In this document: piece after piece, positions 22,046 through 30,048 of the stretch
Layout of the letters: each line of letters opens with the position of its first letter
How positions within the stretch are numbered: position 1 is the stretch's first letter
NCBI GenBank assembly: GCA_963821235.1
Contig: CAWGCS010000001.1
Location: forward strand, 1,674,001-1,738,000
Length of the DNA stretch: 64,000 bases
Reading direction: 5' to 3'
DNA from: CTSoil-043 sp963821235
GTDB taxonomy: Bacteria > Chloroflexota > Limnocylindria > Limnocylindrales > CSP1-4
Made by a program: the position numbers and the translations under genes
Notes under the pieces: model-generated
Seen by the model: the letters and a program-made list of their open reading frames with translations, nothing else
The model's database searches: none
Told to the model about the DNA's origin: nothing

Positions 22046-23338
22046 TCAGGAGGCCGATCCGGCCGGCTCCGGGTCGGTGACCGTCGAAGGAAGGTCGGGC
22101 AGGAGCGGGTCGGTCCACGTCCAGGCCGCCCCGTAGTGGGCGCCCACCGCGCCGTGCCGGGCGGCCTCGACGCGGAGCGGGAGCCCGAAGATCTCGATGA
22201 AGCCGACGGCGCTGGCATGGTCGAAGGCGTCGCCCTCGTCGTAGGTGGCCAGGTTCCTGTCGTAGAGCGAGAGCGGCGAGCGGCGCCCGTTGGCGGTCAC
22301 GGAGCCGTGGTCGAGGCGGACCCGGACATCGCCCGACACGGTCCGCTCGGAGCTGGCGACGTAGCCGCGGAGGTCGCGGTGGAGGGCGCTGAACCAGAGC
22401 CCGTCGTAGGTCAGCTGGGCGATCTCCTGGGCGACGACGCGGTTGAAGCGGAGGGTGTCCTTGGAGAGGACCAGGCCCTCCAGCGCCCCGTGCGCGGCAA
22501 GGAGGATCGTGGCCGCCGGGGCCTCGTAGATCTCGCGGCTCTTGATGCCCACGAGGCGGTCCTCGACGTGGTCGATCCGCCCGACGCCGTGGGCGCCTCC
22601 GAGGCCGTTGAGGCGCTCGACGAGGGCCACCGGGCCGAGCCGATCGCCGTCGATGGAGACGGGGATGCCACCCTCGAAGCCGATCACCACCTCCACGGCG
22701 GCCGGCGCGGAGGCCGGGTCGACGGTCCAGGCGAAGGCGTCGGCTGGCGGGGCGACCCAGGGGTCCTCGAGGACCCCCGTCTCGCACGAGCGGCCCCACA
22801 TGTTGACGTCGATGGAGTACGGCGAGGCCTTCGTGATCGGGATCTCGATCCCGCGGGCGTTGGCGTAGTCGATCGACTGCTCGCGGGTGAGGCCCATCCC
22901 GACGCGCATCGGGGCGATCACCTGGAGGCCGGGATCCAGGGCGTGGACCGCGATGTCGAAGCGGACCTGGTCGTTGCCCTTGCCGGTGCAGCCATGGGCG
23001 ACGGCCTCGGCGCCCTCCTTCTGGGCGACCTCCACGAGCAGCTGGGCGATGAGCGGTCGGGCGAGGGCTGTCGCCAGCGGGTACGCGCCCTGGTAGAGGG
23101 CGTTGGCCTGGAGGGCCGGCCAGCAGAAGTCGCGGACGAAGGTCTCCTTGGCGTCGACGACGTAGGCCCGGCTCGCGCCGGCCGACATCGCCCGGCGCTC
23201 GACGCCCCCGCGCAGCGAGGTCCCGCCGACGTCCACGGTGAGGGTCACGACCTCCGCGTCGTACTGCTCGCGCAGCCAGGCGACGGCGACTGACGTGTCG
23301 AGGCCGCCCGAGTAGGCGAGGACGACTCTCTTCTTCAT
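22046..23338 (-). CDS. argG: Argininosuccinate synthase
   Basis: 430 residues. It joins citrulline and aspartate with ATP to form argininosuccinate. The N-type ATP pyrophosphatase loop AYSGGLDTSVAV opens the protein; HGCTGKGNDQVRFD and the citrulline/aspartate segment GRSCETGVLEDPW follow. A C-terminal tail of about 20 residues exceeds the E. coli family core. It is the last gene of argC-J-B-R-G, 27 nt after argR, with a GGAGG ribosome site in that gap. It supplies the substrate of ArgH, encoded 12 kb away. Confidence 0.97.
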   Translation of the reverse strand: MKKRVVLAYSGGLDTSVAVAWLREQYDAEVVTLTVDVGGTSLRGGVERRAMSAGASRAYVVDAKETFVRDFCWPALQANALYQGAYPLATALARPLIAQLLVEVAQKEGAEAVAHGCTGKGNDQVRFDIAVHALDPGLQVIAPMRVGMGLTREQSIDYANARGIEIPITKASPYSIDVNMWGRSCETGVLEDPWVAPPADAFAWTVDPASAPAAVEVVIGFEGGIPVSIDGDRLGPVALVERLNGLGGAHGVGRIDHVEDRLVGIKSREIYEAPAATILLAAHGALEGLVLSKDTLRFNRVVAQEIAQLTYDGLWFSALHRDLRGYVASSERTVSGDVRVRLDHGSVTANGRRSPLSLYDRNLATYDEGDAFDHASAVGFIEIFGLPLRVEAARHGAVGAHYGAAWTWTDPLLPDLPSTVTDPEPAGSAS

Positions 23339-23365
23339 GGCTGGCGATGCCTCCGGGTGCGGGGT

Positions 23366-23971
23366 CTAGGGGTAGGTGCTGGTGAGGTCGGACCCAGGGA
23401 GACCGGCCGCCGCCTGGGCTGCGACGGCGGAGAAGCGCGCCCGCCAGCGCTCGAGGGCGGGCTCGTCGGCGAAGAGGACGAGGAGGGTGTTGTCGCCCGC
23501 GAGCGTCCCGACCTCGTCGTCGAGCGGCGACTCGTCGATGGCCTGGCCGATCGCCGACGCCGAGCCGGGCCTGCTCACGAGGACGAGGGTCAGCCCGCTG
23601 CGGGCGATCGTCACGGGGTAGTCGGCGAGGATCCGCAGCAGGCGTGCGTCAGCCGCCTGCGGGTGGCCCGCTGCTGCGGCGGCCGGGCCGCCAGGCTCGT
23701 GCACCGCGCCGGCCTCGCCCGTCAGGGTCCGCGGGGTCACGTAGGCGTGGCGGTCGCCGCGGGCGGCCTTGACCAGCCCAAGCTCGGCGATGTCGCGGCT
23801 CACGGTGGCCTGGGTGACGGCGAAGCCGCGGGCCCGGAGGAGGCCGGCCAGCTCCTCCTGGCTGCCGATCGCCCGCGCCGCCACCAGGTCGAGGATCGCC
23901 CGCCGCCGGGCGGCGCGGGCGGGCCCGCCGGTTCGGGGCGGGGCGGCGGGCGTCGCGACGGTGGTGGTCAT
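23366..23971 (-). CDS. argR: Arginine repressor
   Basis: 201 residues, somewhat longer than the usual 150-160 because of a Pro/Ala-rich start and a Gly/Pro/Ala linker. The N-terminal winged helix contains SQEELAGLLRARGFAVTQ and TVSRDIAELGLVK, the standard ArgR recognition helix. The C-terminal oligomerisation and arginine-binding domain ends with GTLAGDNTLLVLFAD, which holds the two adjacent acidic/amide residues that bind L-arginine. It should bind the palindromes in front of argC when arginine is plentiful. It lies 11 nt after argB. Confidence 0.95.
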   Translation of the reverse strand: MTTTVATPAAPPRTGGPARAARRRAILDLVAARAIGSQEELAGLLRARGFAVTQATVSRDIAELGLVKAARGDRHAYVTPRTLTGEAGAVHEPGGPAAAAAGHPQAADARLLRILADYPVTIARSGLTLVLVSRPGSASAIGQAIDESPLDDEVGTLAGDNTLLVLFADEPALERWRARFSAVAAQAAAGLPGSDLTSTYP

Positions 23972-23982
23972 CGGGCCGTGCC

Positions 23983-24771
23983 TCAGGCGGCCCCGACGGC
24001 CGCGCCCTCGGCCGCCGTGATCCGCGTCCCGAACGACGGGTCGGCAAGCGCCCGCGCCAGCGCCTCCGGGGCGGCCGCGTCGCAGATGACCGCCTCCGCC
24101 CCCGGCGCGGCGATCCCGGCCAGGGCGGCGCGGACCTTCGGCACCATCCCGCCGGAGATCGTGCCGTCGGCGATGAGCGCATCGGCCTGGGCCACGCCCA
24201 GCGTCGCGATCTTCGTCCCGCCGGCGTCGCGGATGCCGTCGACGTCGGTCATGAGCACCAGCTGGCGGGCTCCCAGCCCGGCCGCCAGCCCGGCCGCCGC
24301 GTCGTCGGCGTTGACGTTGCAGACGATGCCGCCCTCGTCGCGGGCGAGCGGGGCGACCACGGGGACCTGGCCGGCGACGAGGATCGCGTCGAGCAGGTCG
24401 CGCTTGATGCCGACCACGTGGGCGACCAGGCCCATCCCGGGCACACGTTCCGCCACGAGCAGGCCGCCGTCGACCCCGGAGAGGCCGACGGCGTCGACGC
24501 TGAGGTCGCGCAGCGCCGCCACGAGCTCGCTGTTGACGACGCCCCGTAGGACGGCCGCGGCCACCTCGAGGGCCTGGGCGTCGGTCACCCGCAGGCCGCC
24601 CTCGAAGCGAGTGGGGACGCCCAGCCGGTCGAGCCACTCGGTCATCCGCTTGCCGCCGCCGTGGACGATCGCGACCGGCCGACGCCGGGCCACGGCGGCG
24701 ACCTCGGCCAGCACCTGCTGCTGGTCGGCGAGGGTCGTCCCGCCGAGCTTCAGGACGAGGATCTCGCTCAC
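23983..24771 (-). CDS. argB: N-acetylglutamate kinase
   Basis: 262 residues. It phosphorylates N-acetylglutamate, the usually controlled second step of arginine synthesis. Amino-acid-kinase motifs: LVLKLGGTTLAD (phosphate binding), AIVHGGGKRMTEW (substrate loop), NVNADDAAAGLA and LMTDVDGIRD. The GTG start overlaps the argJ stop codon (GTGA), which supports this start. The Lys in HGGGK differs from many ArgB proteins and recalls LysZ-type kinases, but the argC/argJ neighbours and argR make arginine synthesis the natural reading. Confidence 0.93.
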   Translation of the reverse strand: MSEILVLKLGGTTLADQQQVLAEVAAVARRRPVAIVHGGGKRMTEWLDRLGVPTRFEGGLRVTDAQALEVAAAVLRGVVNSELVAALRDLSVDAVGLSGVDGGLLVAERVPGMGLVAHVVGIKRDLLDAILVAGQVPVVAPLARDEGGIVCNVNADDAAAGLAAGLGARQLVLMTDVDGIRDAGGTKIATLGVAQADALIADGTISGGMVPKVRAALAGIAAPGAEAVICDAAAPEALARALADPSFGTRITAAEGAAVGAA

Positions 24772-26174
24772 GTCGTGTACTCCGCGTTCTCGATCACGTA
24801 CTGCTCGGTGAGGTCGCAGCCGAAGGCCTCGCCCGACCCTCCGCCGAGGCCGAGGTCGAGGCGGACGAGGATCTCGGGCGCGTCCATCGCCGCCCGCGCC
24901 GAGGGGCGGTCGAAGGCGATCGGGCCGCCGGTCGGGCCGTCGTAGACGAGGTGGCCGGCGATCGCGATCCGGAGGGCGTCGGGATCGAGCGCCACCGGCG
25001 CGCCGGCCCGCGCGCAGGCGGCGGCGTGCCCGAGGCCGGCGTCCTCGAGGAGCCGGGCCTCGCCCAGCCGCGCGTTGCCGGCCGCCCCGGCGACCCTTCC
25101 CCAGTTCGGGTCGCGGCCGTGCGCCGCCGCCTTCACCAGGCTGCTCAAGATGACCGCCCGGGCGACGGCCCGGGCGTCGACGTCGTCCCGGGCGCCGGAG
25201 ACCTGGCAGGTGAGGAGGGTCGTGGCGCCCTCCCCATCGGCCGCCTGCTGGCGGGCGAGGTCGCGGGCGACGGCCTCCACGGCACCGGCAAGGATGGTCA
25301 TCGCCGGCGTCCCCGGCTCCACCGGCGCCGCGCCGGCCGCCCCGGAGGCGAGGAGGAAGACCGTGTCGTTGGTGCTCGTGTCGCCGTCGACGGAGAGCTG
25401 GCTCCACGTCCGGACGTTGGCCGCCCGCAGGATCGCGTGGAGCGTGGCGGGTGTCGCCGCAGCGTCGGTCATGAGGACGGCGAGCATCGTCGCCATCCGC
25501 GGGTGGATCATCCCGACGCCCTTCGCGATGCCGGTCACGGTCACCGTCAACGGGCTCCCGTCGGGGCCCGGCAGGCTGGCGGCCGCGGTCGCCGCCTTGG
25601 CCGTCAGGTCGGTCGTGCGGAGCGCCTCCGCGGCCGCCCGCAGGCCGTCGTCGGTCGACGTGACCCCGCCCGCCGCGAGGGCCGCGAGCCCGGCGACCAC
25701 CTTCGACACGGGGAGCCGGGTCCCGATGACGCCGGTCGAGAGGCAGAGCACGGCCAGGGGATCGAGGCCGAAGCGCGCGGCGACCGCCTGGGCGATCGCC
25801 ACCTGGTCCGTCAGGCCGCGGAGGCCGGTCGCCGCGTTGGCGCTGCCGCTCGTGGCCACGATCGCCTCGGCGCGCCCGAAAGCGTCGCGCTCGCGCCCCG
25901 CGCCAGCGGGCCGCGTCGTCGCCAGGTTCGCCCGCGAGACCTGCACCGGCGCCGCCGCCAGCTGGTTCGTGGTGAAGATGGCGGCGGCCGGGACCGGGCC
26001 GGCGGTCGTCCGGATCAGGGCCAGGTCGGGGCGTCCGCTCGCCTTGATGCCCGCCGTCGCGGCGCCGGCGGCGAATCCCGCCGGGAGGCGCGCCATGCGC
26101 TCCACCGGCGGCAGGGTCGCGGGCAGGGCCGCCGTGACGTCGGTTGAGGTGGGGGCCAGGGGTTCGGTCGTCAT
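24768..26174 (-). CDS. argJ: Glutamate N-acetyltransferase / amino-acid acetyltransferase (ArgJ)
   Basis: 468 residues, longer than the usual 400-410 at the N-terminus. It recycles the acetyl group from N-acetylornithine to glutamate, and may also make N-acetylglutamate from acetyl-CoA. The self-cleavage site lies in GMIHPRMATMLAVLMTDA with Thr229 as the new N-terminal nucleophile; GxxGNDP-like segments include STNDTVFLLASG, the oxyanion part TGVIGTRLP, and the conserved C-terminus EQYVIENAEYTT. Presence of ArgJ means the cyclic pathway is used. It sits 12 nt after argC and overlaps argB. Confidence 0.96.
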   Translation of the reverse strand: MTTEPLAPTSTDVTAALPATLPPVERMARLPAGFAAGAATAGIKASGRPDLALIRTTAGPVPAAAIFTTNQLAAAPVQVSRANLATTRPAGAGRERDAFGRAEAIVATSGSANAATGLRGLTDQVAIAQAVAARFGLDPLAVLCLSTGVIGTRLPVSKVVAGLAALAAGGVTSTDDGLRAAAEALRTTDLTAKAATAAASLPGPDGSPLTVTVTGIAKGVGMIHPRMATMLAVLMTDAAATPATLHAILRAANVRTWSQLSVDGDTSTNDTVFLLASGAAGAAPVEPGTPAMTILAGAVEAVARDLARQQAADGEGATTLLTCQVSGARDDVDARAVARAVILSSLVKAAAHGRDPNWGRVAGAAGNARLGEARLLEDAGLGHAAACARAGAPVALDPDALRIAIAGHLVYDGPTGGPIAFDRPSARAAMDAPEILVRLDLGLGGGSGEAFGCDLTEQYVIENAEYTT

Positions 26175-26186
26175 CGTCCGCAGGCT

Positions 26187-27329
26187 CTACGGCGCCAGCG
26201 GCAGCTGCTCGAGGCCGGAGGTCTCGGGCAGGCCGTGGATGGCGTTGAAGGCCTGGATCGCCTGGCCCGCGGCGCCCTTGACGAGGTTGTCGATGACGCC
26301 GATGGCGAGGACCCGCCCCGTGCGCTCGTCGAGGCGGACGTGGACGCGGCAGGCGTTGCTGCCGAGGACGTGCTTCGTCGCCGGGGGCCCGCCGACGACG
26401 TGGACGAACGCCTCGTCGGCATAGGCCTCGGCGTAGAGGGCGTCGAGCTCGCGCTGCGTCAGCGGGGCCGACGGCCGGACGTGGCACGCGGAGAGGATCC
26501 CGCGCGTCATCGGGACGAGGTGGGGCAGGAAGTCCACCGCCCGCGCGCCGGGGTTGGCGGCCGGGCCGTGGGCGGCTCCCAGCGCCAGGAGCTCCTGCTC
26601 CATCTCGGCGACATGGCGGTGGCCGCCGATCCCGTAGGCCTTCACGCTTTCGTTGACCTCACCGAACATGAGGTCCTGCTTCGGCTCACGGCCGGCCCCG
26701 GAGACCCCGGACTTGGCGTCGACGACGAGGTCGCCGATCAGACCCGCCCGGGCGAGCGGCGCGAGGGCCAGGAGGGTCGCGGTGGGGTAGCAGCCGGGCG
26801 CCCCGACGATCGCCGTCCGCTCGTCGCGCAGCGCGCGCAGGTCGTCGCGGTGGAGCTCCGGCAGGCCGTACACGGCTGCCGCGAGGAGGTCCGGCACGGG
26901 ATGCTCGAAGCCGTACCAGCGGGGGTAGTCCGCCGCGTCGCGGAGGCGGAAGTCGGGCCCCAGGTCCACGACCGCTGCGCCGGTGGCGACGAGGTCGGGC
27001 ACGATCTGGGCCGCGGCGCCGTGGGGCAGCGCCAGGAAGACGGCGTCCGCGTCGGGGACGCTGGCATCCACGTGGAGGCCCGTCTGATCGAGGTGGATGT
27101 GGGTCCCGCCGATCGGCTCGTGGCTTCGCCCCCGCCCGACGAGCCCCACGATCTCCACGTTCGGATGGCGGCTCAGCAGCCGCACCAGCTCGGCCCCCAC
27201 GTAGCCCGTGGCGCCGACGATCGCGACCCGGATCCGGTCGCCGGGCGTGCCCGCCCGCGCGCCGCGCGGGAGCGGCACCGTCCGGCCCTTCGGCGCGACC
27301 GGGACGGCCACTTCCTGCGTCGCGCTCAC
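26187..27329 (-). CDS. argC: N-acetyl-gamma-glutamyl-phosphate reductase
   Basis: 380 residues from the GTG at 27329. It reduces N-acetylglutamyl phosphate to the semialdehyde with NADPH. The Rossmann motif RVAIVGATGYVGAELVRLL begins about 30 residues in, and the catalytic Cys180 lies in VGAPGCYPTATLLAL; GGHRHVAEMEQEL contains the second catalytic His region. The GTG is chosen because it overlaps (GTGA) the stop of a 37-codon frame that begins right after the operator. A GTG at 27458 in frame lies inside the operator and is unlikely. It is the first gene of the arginine operon. Confidence 0.93.
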   Translation of the reverse strand: MSATQEVAVPVAPKGRTVPLPRGARAGTPGDRIRVAIVGATGYVGAELVRLLSRHPNVEIVGLVGRGRSHEPIGGTHIHLDQTGLHVDASVPDADAVFLALPHGAAAQIVPDLVATGAAVVDLGPDFRLRDAADYPRWYGFEHPVPDLLAAAVYGLPELHRDDLRALRDERTAIVGAPGCYPTATLLALAPLARAGLIGDLVVDAKSGVSGAGREPKQDLMFGEVNESVKAYGIGGHRHVAEMEQELLALGAAHGPAANPGARAVDFLPHLVPMTRGILSACHVRPSAPLTQRELDALYAEAYADEAFVHVVGGPPATKHVLGSNACRVHVRLDERTGRVLAIGVIDNLVKGAAGQAIQAFNAIHGLPETSGLEQLPLAP

Positions 27330-27439
27330 TGGCGGGCGGGCGCCGCCGCCGAGGCGGGGCGCGCCGGGCCGCTCGCGGGCGGCCGCGCGGAGGAGAGATG
27401 GTCGCGCCGGCCGGGCCGGAGCGCCGGGGTCCTGCTCAT
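27326..27439 (-). CDS. Possible 37-residue leader ORF ahead of argC
   Basis: An ATG at 27439 opens a 37-codon frame (MSRTPALRPGRRDHLSS...) that ends in a TGA overlapping the argC GTG start as GTGA, the same junction seen at many gene pairs in this window. A TATAGT box ends 9 nt before the ATG, so an mRNA starting there would have almost no leader. I infer that translation of this frame may carry ribosomes to argC. It contains seven Arg codons, but that is not remarkable in this base composition. It could be non-functional; no homolog is recognised. Confidence 0.35.
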   Translation of the reverse strand: MSRTPALRPGRRDHLSSARPPASGPARPASAAAPARQ

Positions 27440-27444
27440 GGTGC

Positions 27445-27477
27445 GCATGACTATACACCGTCTGCGCATAGTCATGC
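27445..27477. promoter_or_regulatory. Two tandem ARG-box-like operators of argC
   Basis: Box 1 GCATGACTATAC (27445-27456) and box 2 GCATAGTCATGC (27466-27477) are each near palindromes of the form GCAT-N4-ATGC, and their centres are 21 bp apart. Eighteen-bp boxes drawn on these centres are separated by 3 bp, the arrangement known for ArgR hexamer operators. They also form a 10-bp inverted repeat (GCATGACTAT with ATAGTCATGC). Box 1 contains the TATAGT -10 element on the minus strand (27449-27454), so a bound repressor would block RNA polymerase. Confidence 0.7.
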
Positions 27478-27804
27478 AGAGTGATCGCGCAGGGCGGCTG
27501 CGTCGCGGGGCGCAGCTTCCTCCGAGGCTACGGCCTTGTCGGGCGGGAGCTCCTGGCCGGAGCCTGTCACCAGCGCCTCGCCCGCGACCGGCGTCGCGCC
27601 GGGCGGGGAGACCACGACGTACCGGTGGTGCAGCTCGGCGTAGCCGCTGGCGGTGCCACTCGGCCCGACGCCGTGCTGCGCTTCGTGCGAGACGAATCGG
27701 CCGAAGGCCGGTTTCGACAATTCCCGGAGCACGGACTGCGGCCGTGTGCCAGGCGGGGTGGCACGAGGGCCGGTCTGGAACACCACGCTGCGACTGGGCG
27801 TCAC
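27472..27804 (-). CDS. Unrecognised ORF upstream of argC (doubtful)
   Basis: A 110-codon minus-strand frame from a GTG at 27804 ends with a TGA inside the second ARG box. Its codon third positions are mostly G or C, though less strictly than in neighbouring genes, and the middle part (GRFVSHEAQHG; SGYAELHHRYVVVSPPG) has a protein-like composition. I recognise no family, see no ribosome binding site, and the frame stays open further upstream without a clear start. The plus strand also has a long frame here. The whole stretch 27480-27918 may be a decayed gene or non-coding. Confidence 0.2.
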   Translation of the reverse strand: MTPSRSVVFQTGPRATPPGTRPQSVLRELSKPAFGRFVSHEAQHGVGPSGTASGYAELHHRYVVVSPPGATPVAGEALVTGSGQELPPDKAVASEEAAPRDAAALRDHSA

Positions 27805-27918
27805 GTCCGCGGGGATGTGCCACCCTGCGTGGCGGGCAGCTTCGTGCCGCCCAGGGCCGACGTCCCGGTCAGCGCCGACATCCCATCCAGCATGGCGCCC
27901 GCCTCGGCACGGCCGGCC

Positions 27919-30048
27919 TCAGCCCCCGACAGCGCCGTCGCCCGCCCCGAGCGTTGACGCACCGGCCGTGGCCGGCGCCTCGAACTGCTCGTGGTAGAGG
28001 CGGGCGTAGAGCCCATCGGCGGCCAGGAGCTGGTCGTGCGTGCCGCGCTCGACGATCCGCCCCCGCTCGTAGACCAGGATCAGGTCGGCCCGCAGGATCG
28101 TGGAGAGGCGGTGGGCGATCGCGATCGTCGTGCGGCCCTCCATGACCCGCTCCAGCGCCGCCTGGATCAGGCGCTCGGAGACCGTGTCGAGGGCCGAGGT
28201 CGCCTCGTCGAGGATGAGGATCCGGGGGTCCTTGAGGAGGACCCGGGCGATCGCGATCCGCTGCTTCTCGCCGCCGGAGAGCTTGTAGCCGCGCTCGCCC
28301 ACGATCGTCTCGTAGCCCTCGGGGAGTTCGAGGATCCGCTCGTGGATGGCCGCGGCCCGGGCGGCCGCCTCCAGCTCCTCCTCGGTCGCCTCCGGGCGCG
28401 CGTAGAGGAGGTTGTCGCGGATCGAGGCGTGGAAGAGGTACGTCTCCTGGGTGACGACCCCGATCGCCCGTCCCAGCGAGACCAGGGCGATCCGCCGGAC
28501 GTCGGTGCCGTCGATCTCCACGGCGCCGGCGTCCACGTCGTAGAGGCGGGGGATCAAGTAGGTGGTCGTCGTCTTGCCGGAGCCGGACGGGCCGACGAGG
28601 GCGACCAGCTGGCCCGGCTTCGCCTCGAAGTCGATCTCCTCGAGGGCGAAGGGCACCGCCGGGAGGGCCACGGCCGCCGCGTCCTCGCCGGCCTGGCCAC
28701 CTCCGCTCCCGCCGTCGGCCGGCCCCGAGAGGCCGGCCTCGAGGGCCTCCTCCGCGATCGGCTCGACCACCGCGTCGGCCACCGCCTCGTCGGGCGCCGT
28801 CGTGGCGTGGGCGTGGCCGCCCGCTGCGACGGCCTCCAGGGCGCGCTCCGACGGCACCGCCGCGGACGGGTAGCGGAACCAGGCCCGGTGGAGGCGGACC
28901 CGGCCGCGGACCGAGCCGGGGTCGAGGGTCACCGCGTCGGGCGCGTCGACGATCTCCGGATCGAGGTCCAGGTACTCGAAGATCCGGTCGAAGAGGGCGA
29001 GCGAGCCGGTGATCTCGACCTGGATGTTGAGGAGCTGGCCCATGGGGAAGAAGAGCCGGCTCTGGAGGGTCGTGAAGGCGACGATCGAGCCGGCCGTCGG
29101 GGCCGACGCGTCGCCGTTCATCGCGAGCACCGCCGCCAGCCAGTACACGAAGGCCGGGATGATGCTGAAGATCGTGCCGATGATCATGAAGAACCAGCGG
29201 CCCACCATCGCCTGGCGGATCTGGAGGCCGGCCAGGTGCCGGTTGAGCGTCCGGAAACGATCGGTCGCCGCCGCCTGCTGGCCGAACGTCTTGGTCAGCA
29301 GGACGCCGGAGACGGAGAGCGTCTCCTCGGTGACTGCCGTCATGTCGGCGAGCGCCCGCTGGGTCTCCGTCGAGACCTCTCGCCGGACCCGCCCGACGCG
29401 CTGCGTGAGGTAGAGGAAGAACGGCAGCATCCCGAGCGACAGGAGGGTCAGCCGCCAGTCGATGACGAGCATGGCGATGATGGTCGAGAGGACGACCGCG
29501 ACGTTGGCGGCGACGCTGGTCGCCGTGTCGGTGACCACCGCCTGGACGCCCCCCACGTCGTTGGCGAGCCGGCTCTGGATCTCGCCGGTGCGCGTCTCGG
29601 TGAAGAAGCGCAGGGGCAGCCGCTGGAGATGGGCGTAGAGCGCGTTGCGGAGGTCCTGCACCACGCTCTGGCCGATGATGTTGTTGAGGTAGCTCTGGCC
29701 GACGCCGATCAGCCCCGACACGATCGGGATGGCGATCATCAGGCCGATGTAGAGGCCCAGGTGGTCGTAGACGCGACCGATGATCACCTCGTCGGTCAGG
29801 AGCTTGAGGAGGATCGGGTTGACGAGGCCGAGGAGGCTCGTCGCCAGGATGGCCACGACGACGACCGCCACCCGCCGCCGGTAGGGCAGGAAGAAGGCCA
29901 CGATCCGGGAGACCGTCCGTCGCCTCCTCTCCGGCGGGATCGGCGTAGGGAGCTCGCCGCGGGAGAACTGGCCGCCGCCCAGCCGGCCAACGCCTGCCAT
30001 CCCGCGTCCCGCTCCGCCCATGCCGCGGCCGCTGCCGCGTCCCGTCAC
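27919..30048 (-). CDS. ABC exporter, fused transmembrane and ATPase domains
   Basis: 709 residues. After about 40 Gly/Arg-rich residues there is a six-helix exporter domain (about 55-350), then the ATPase with Walker A GPSGSGKTT from residue 486, signature LSGGEKQRIAIARVL, Walker B ILILDEATSALD and H-loop AIAHRLST. It should work as a dimer to export a lipid, drug or peptide. Odd feature: about 70 residues rich in Ala, Glu and Gly (395-466, with a GGHAHATT segment) interrupt the ATPase between FRYP and FALEEID, where homologs have about ten. The GTG start overlaps the methyltransferase stop (GTGA), so it belongs to the trxB operon. Confidence 0.93.
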   Translation of the reverse strand: MTGRGSGRGMGGAGRGMAGVGRLGGGQFSRGELPTPIPPERRRRTVSRIVAFFLPYRRRVAVVVVAILATSLLGLVNPILLKLLTDEVIIGRVYDHLGLYIGLMIAIPIVSGLIGVGQSYLNNIIGQSVVQDLRNALYAHLQRLPLRFFTETRTGEIQSRLANDVGGVQAVVTDTATSVAANVAVVLSTIIAMLVIDWRLTLLSLGMLPFFLYLTQRVGRVRREVSTETQRALADMTAVTEETLSVSGVLLTKTFGQQAAATDRFRTLNRHLAGLQIRQAMVGRWFFMIIGTIFSIIPAFVYWLAAVLAMNGDASAPTAGSIVAFTTLQSRLFFPMGQLLNIQVEITGSLALFDRIFEYLDLDPEIVDAPDAVTLDPGSVRGRVRLHRAWFRYPSAAVPSERALEAVAAGGHAHATTAPDEAVADAVVEPIAEEALEAGLSGPADGGSGGGQAGEDAAAVALPAVPFALEEIDFEAKPGQLVALVGPSGSGKTTTTYLIPRLYDVDAGAVEIDGTDVRRIALVSLGRAIGVVTQETYLFHASIRDNLLYARPEATEEELEAAARAAAIHERILELPEGYETIVGERGYKLSGGEKQRIAIARVLLKDPRILILDEATSALDTVSERLIQAALERVMEGRTTIAIAHRLSTILRADLILVYERGRIVERGTHDQLLAADGLYARLYHEQFEAPATAGASTLGAGDGAVGG

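Noticed and set aside
23983..24771. Reading argB as a lysine-pathway LysZ kinase because of HGGGK
   Set aside because: No lysW or lysX is present; argC, argJ, argR and argG surround it, and ArgJ is specific to arginine synthesis.
27330..27458. GTG start of argC at 27458
   Set aside because: It lies inside the ARG-box region and the encoded extension has no resemblance to ArgC; the GTG at 27329 shares a GTGA overlap like other operon genes here.
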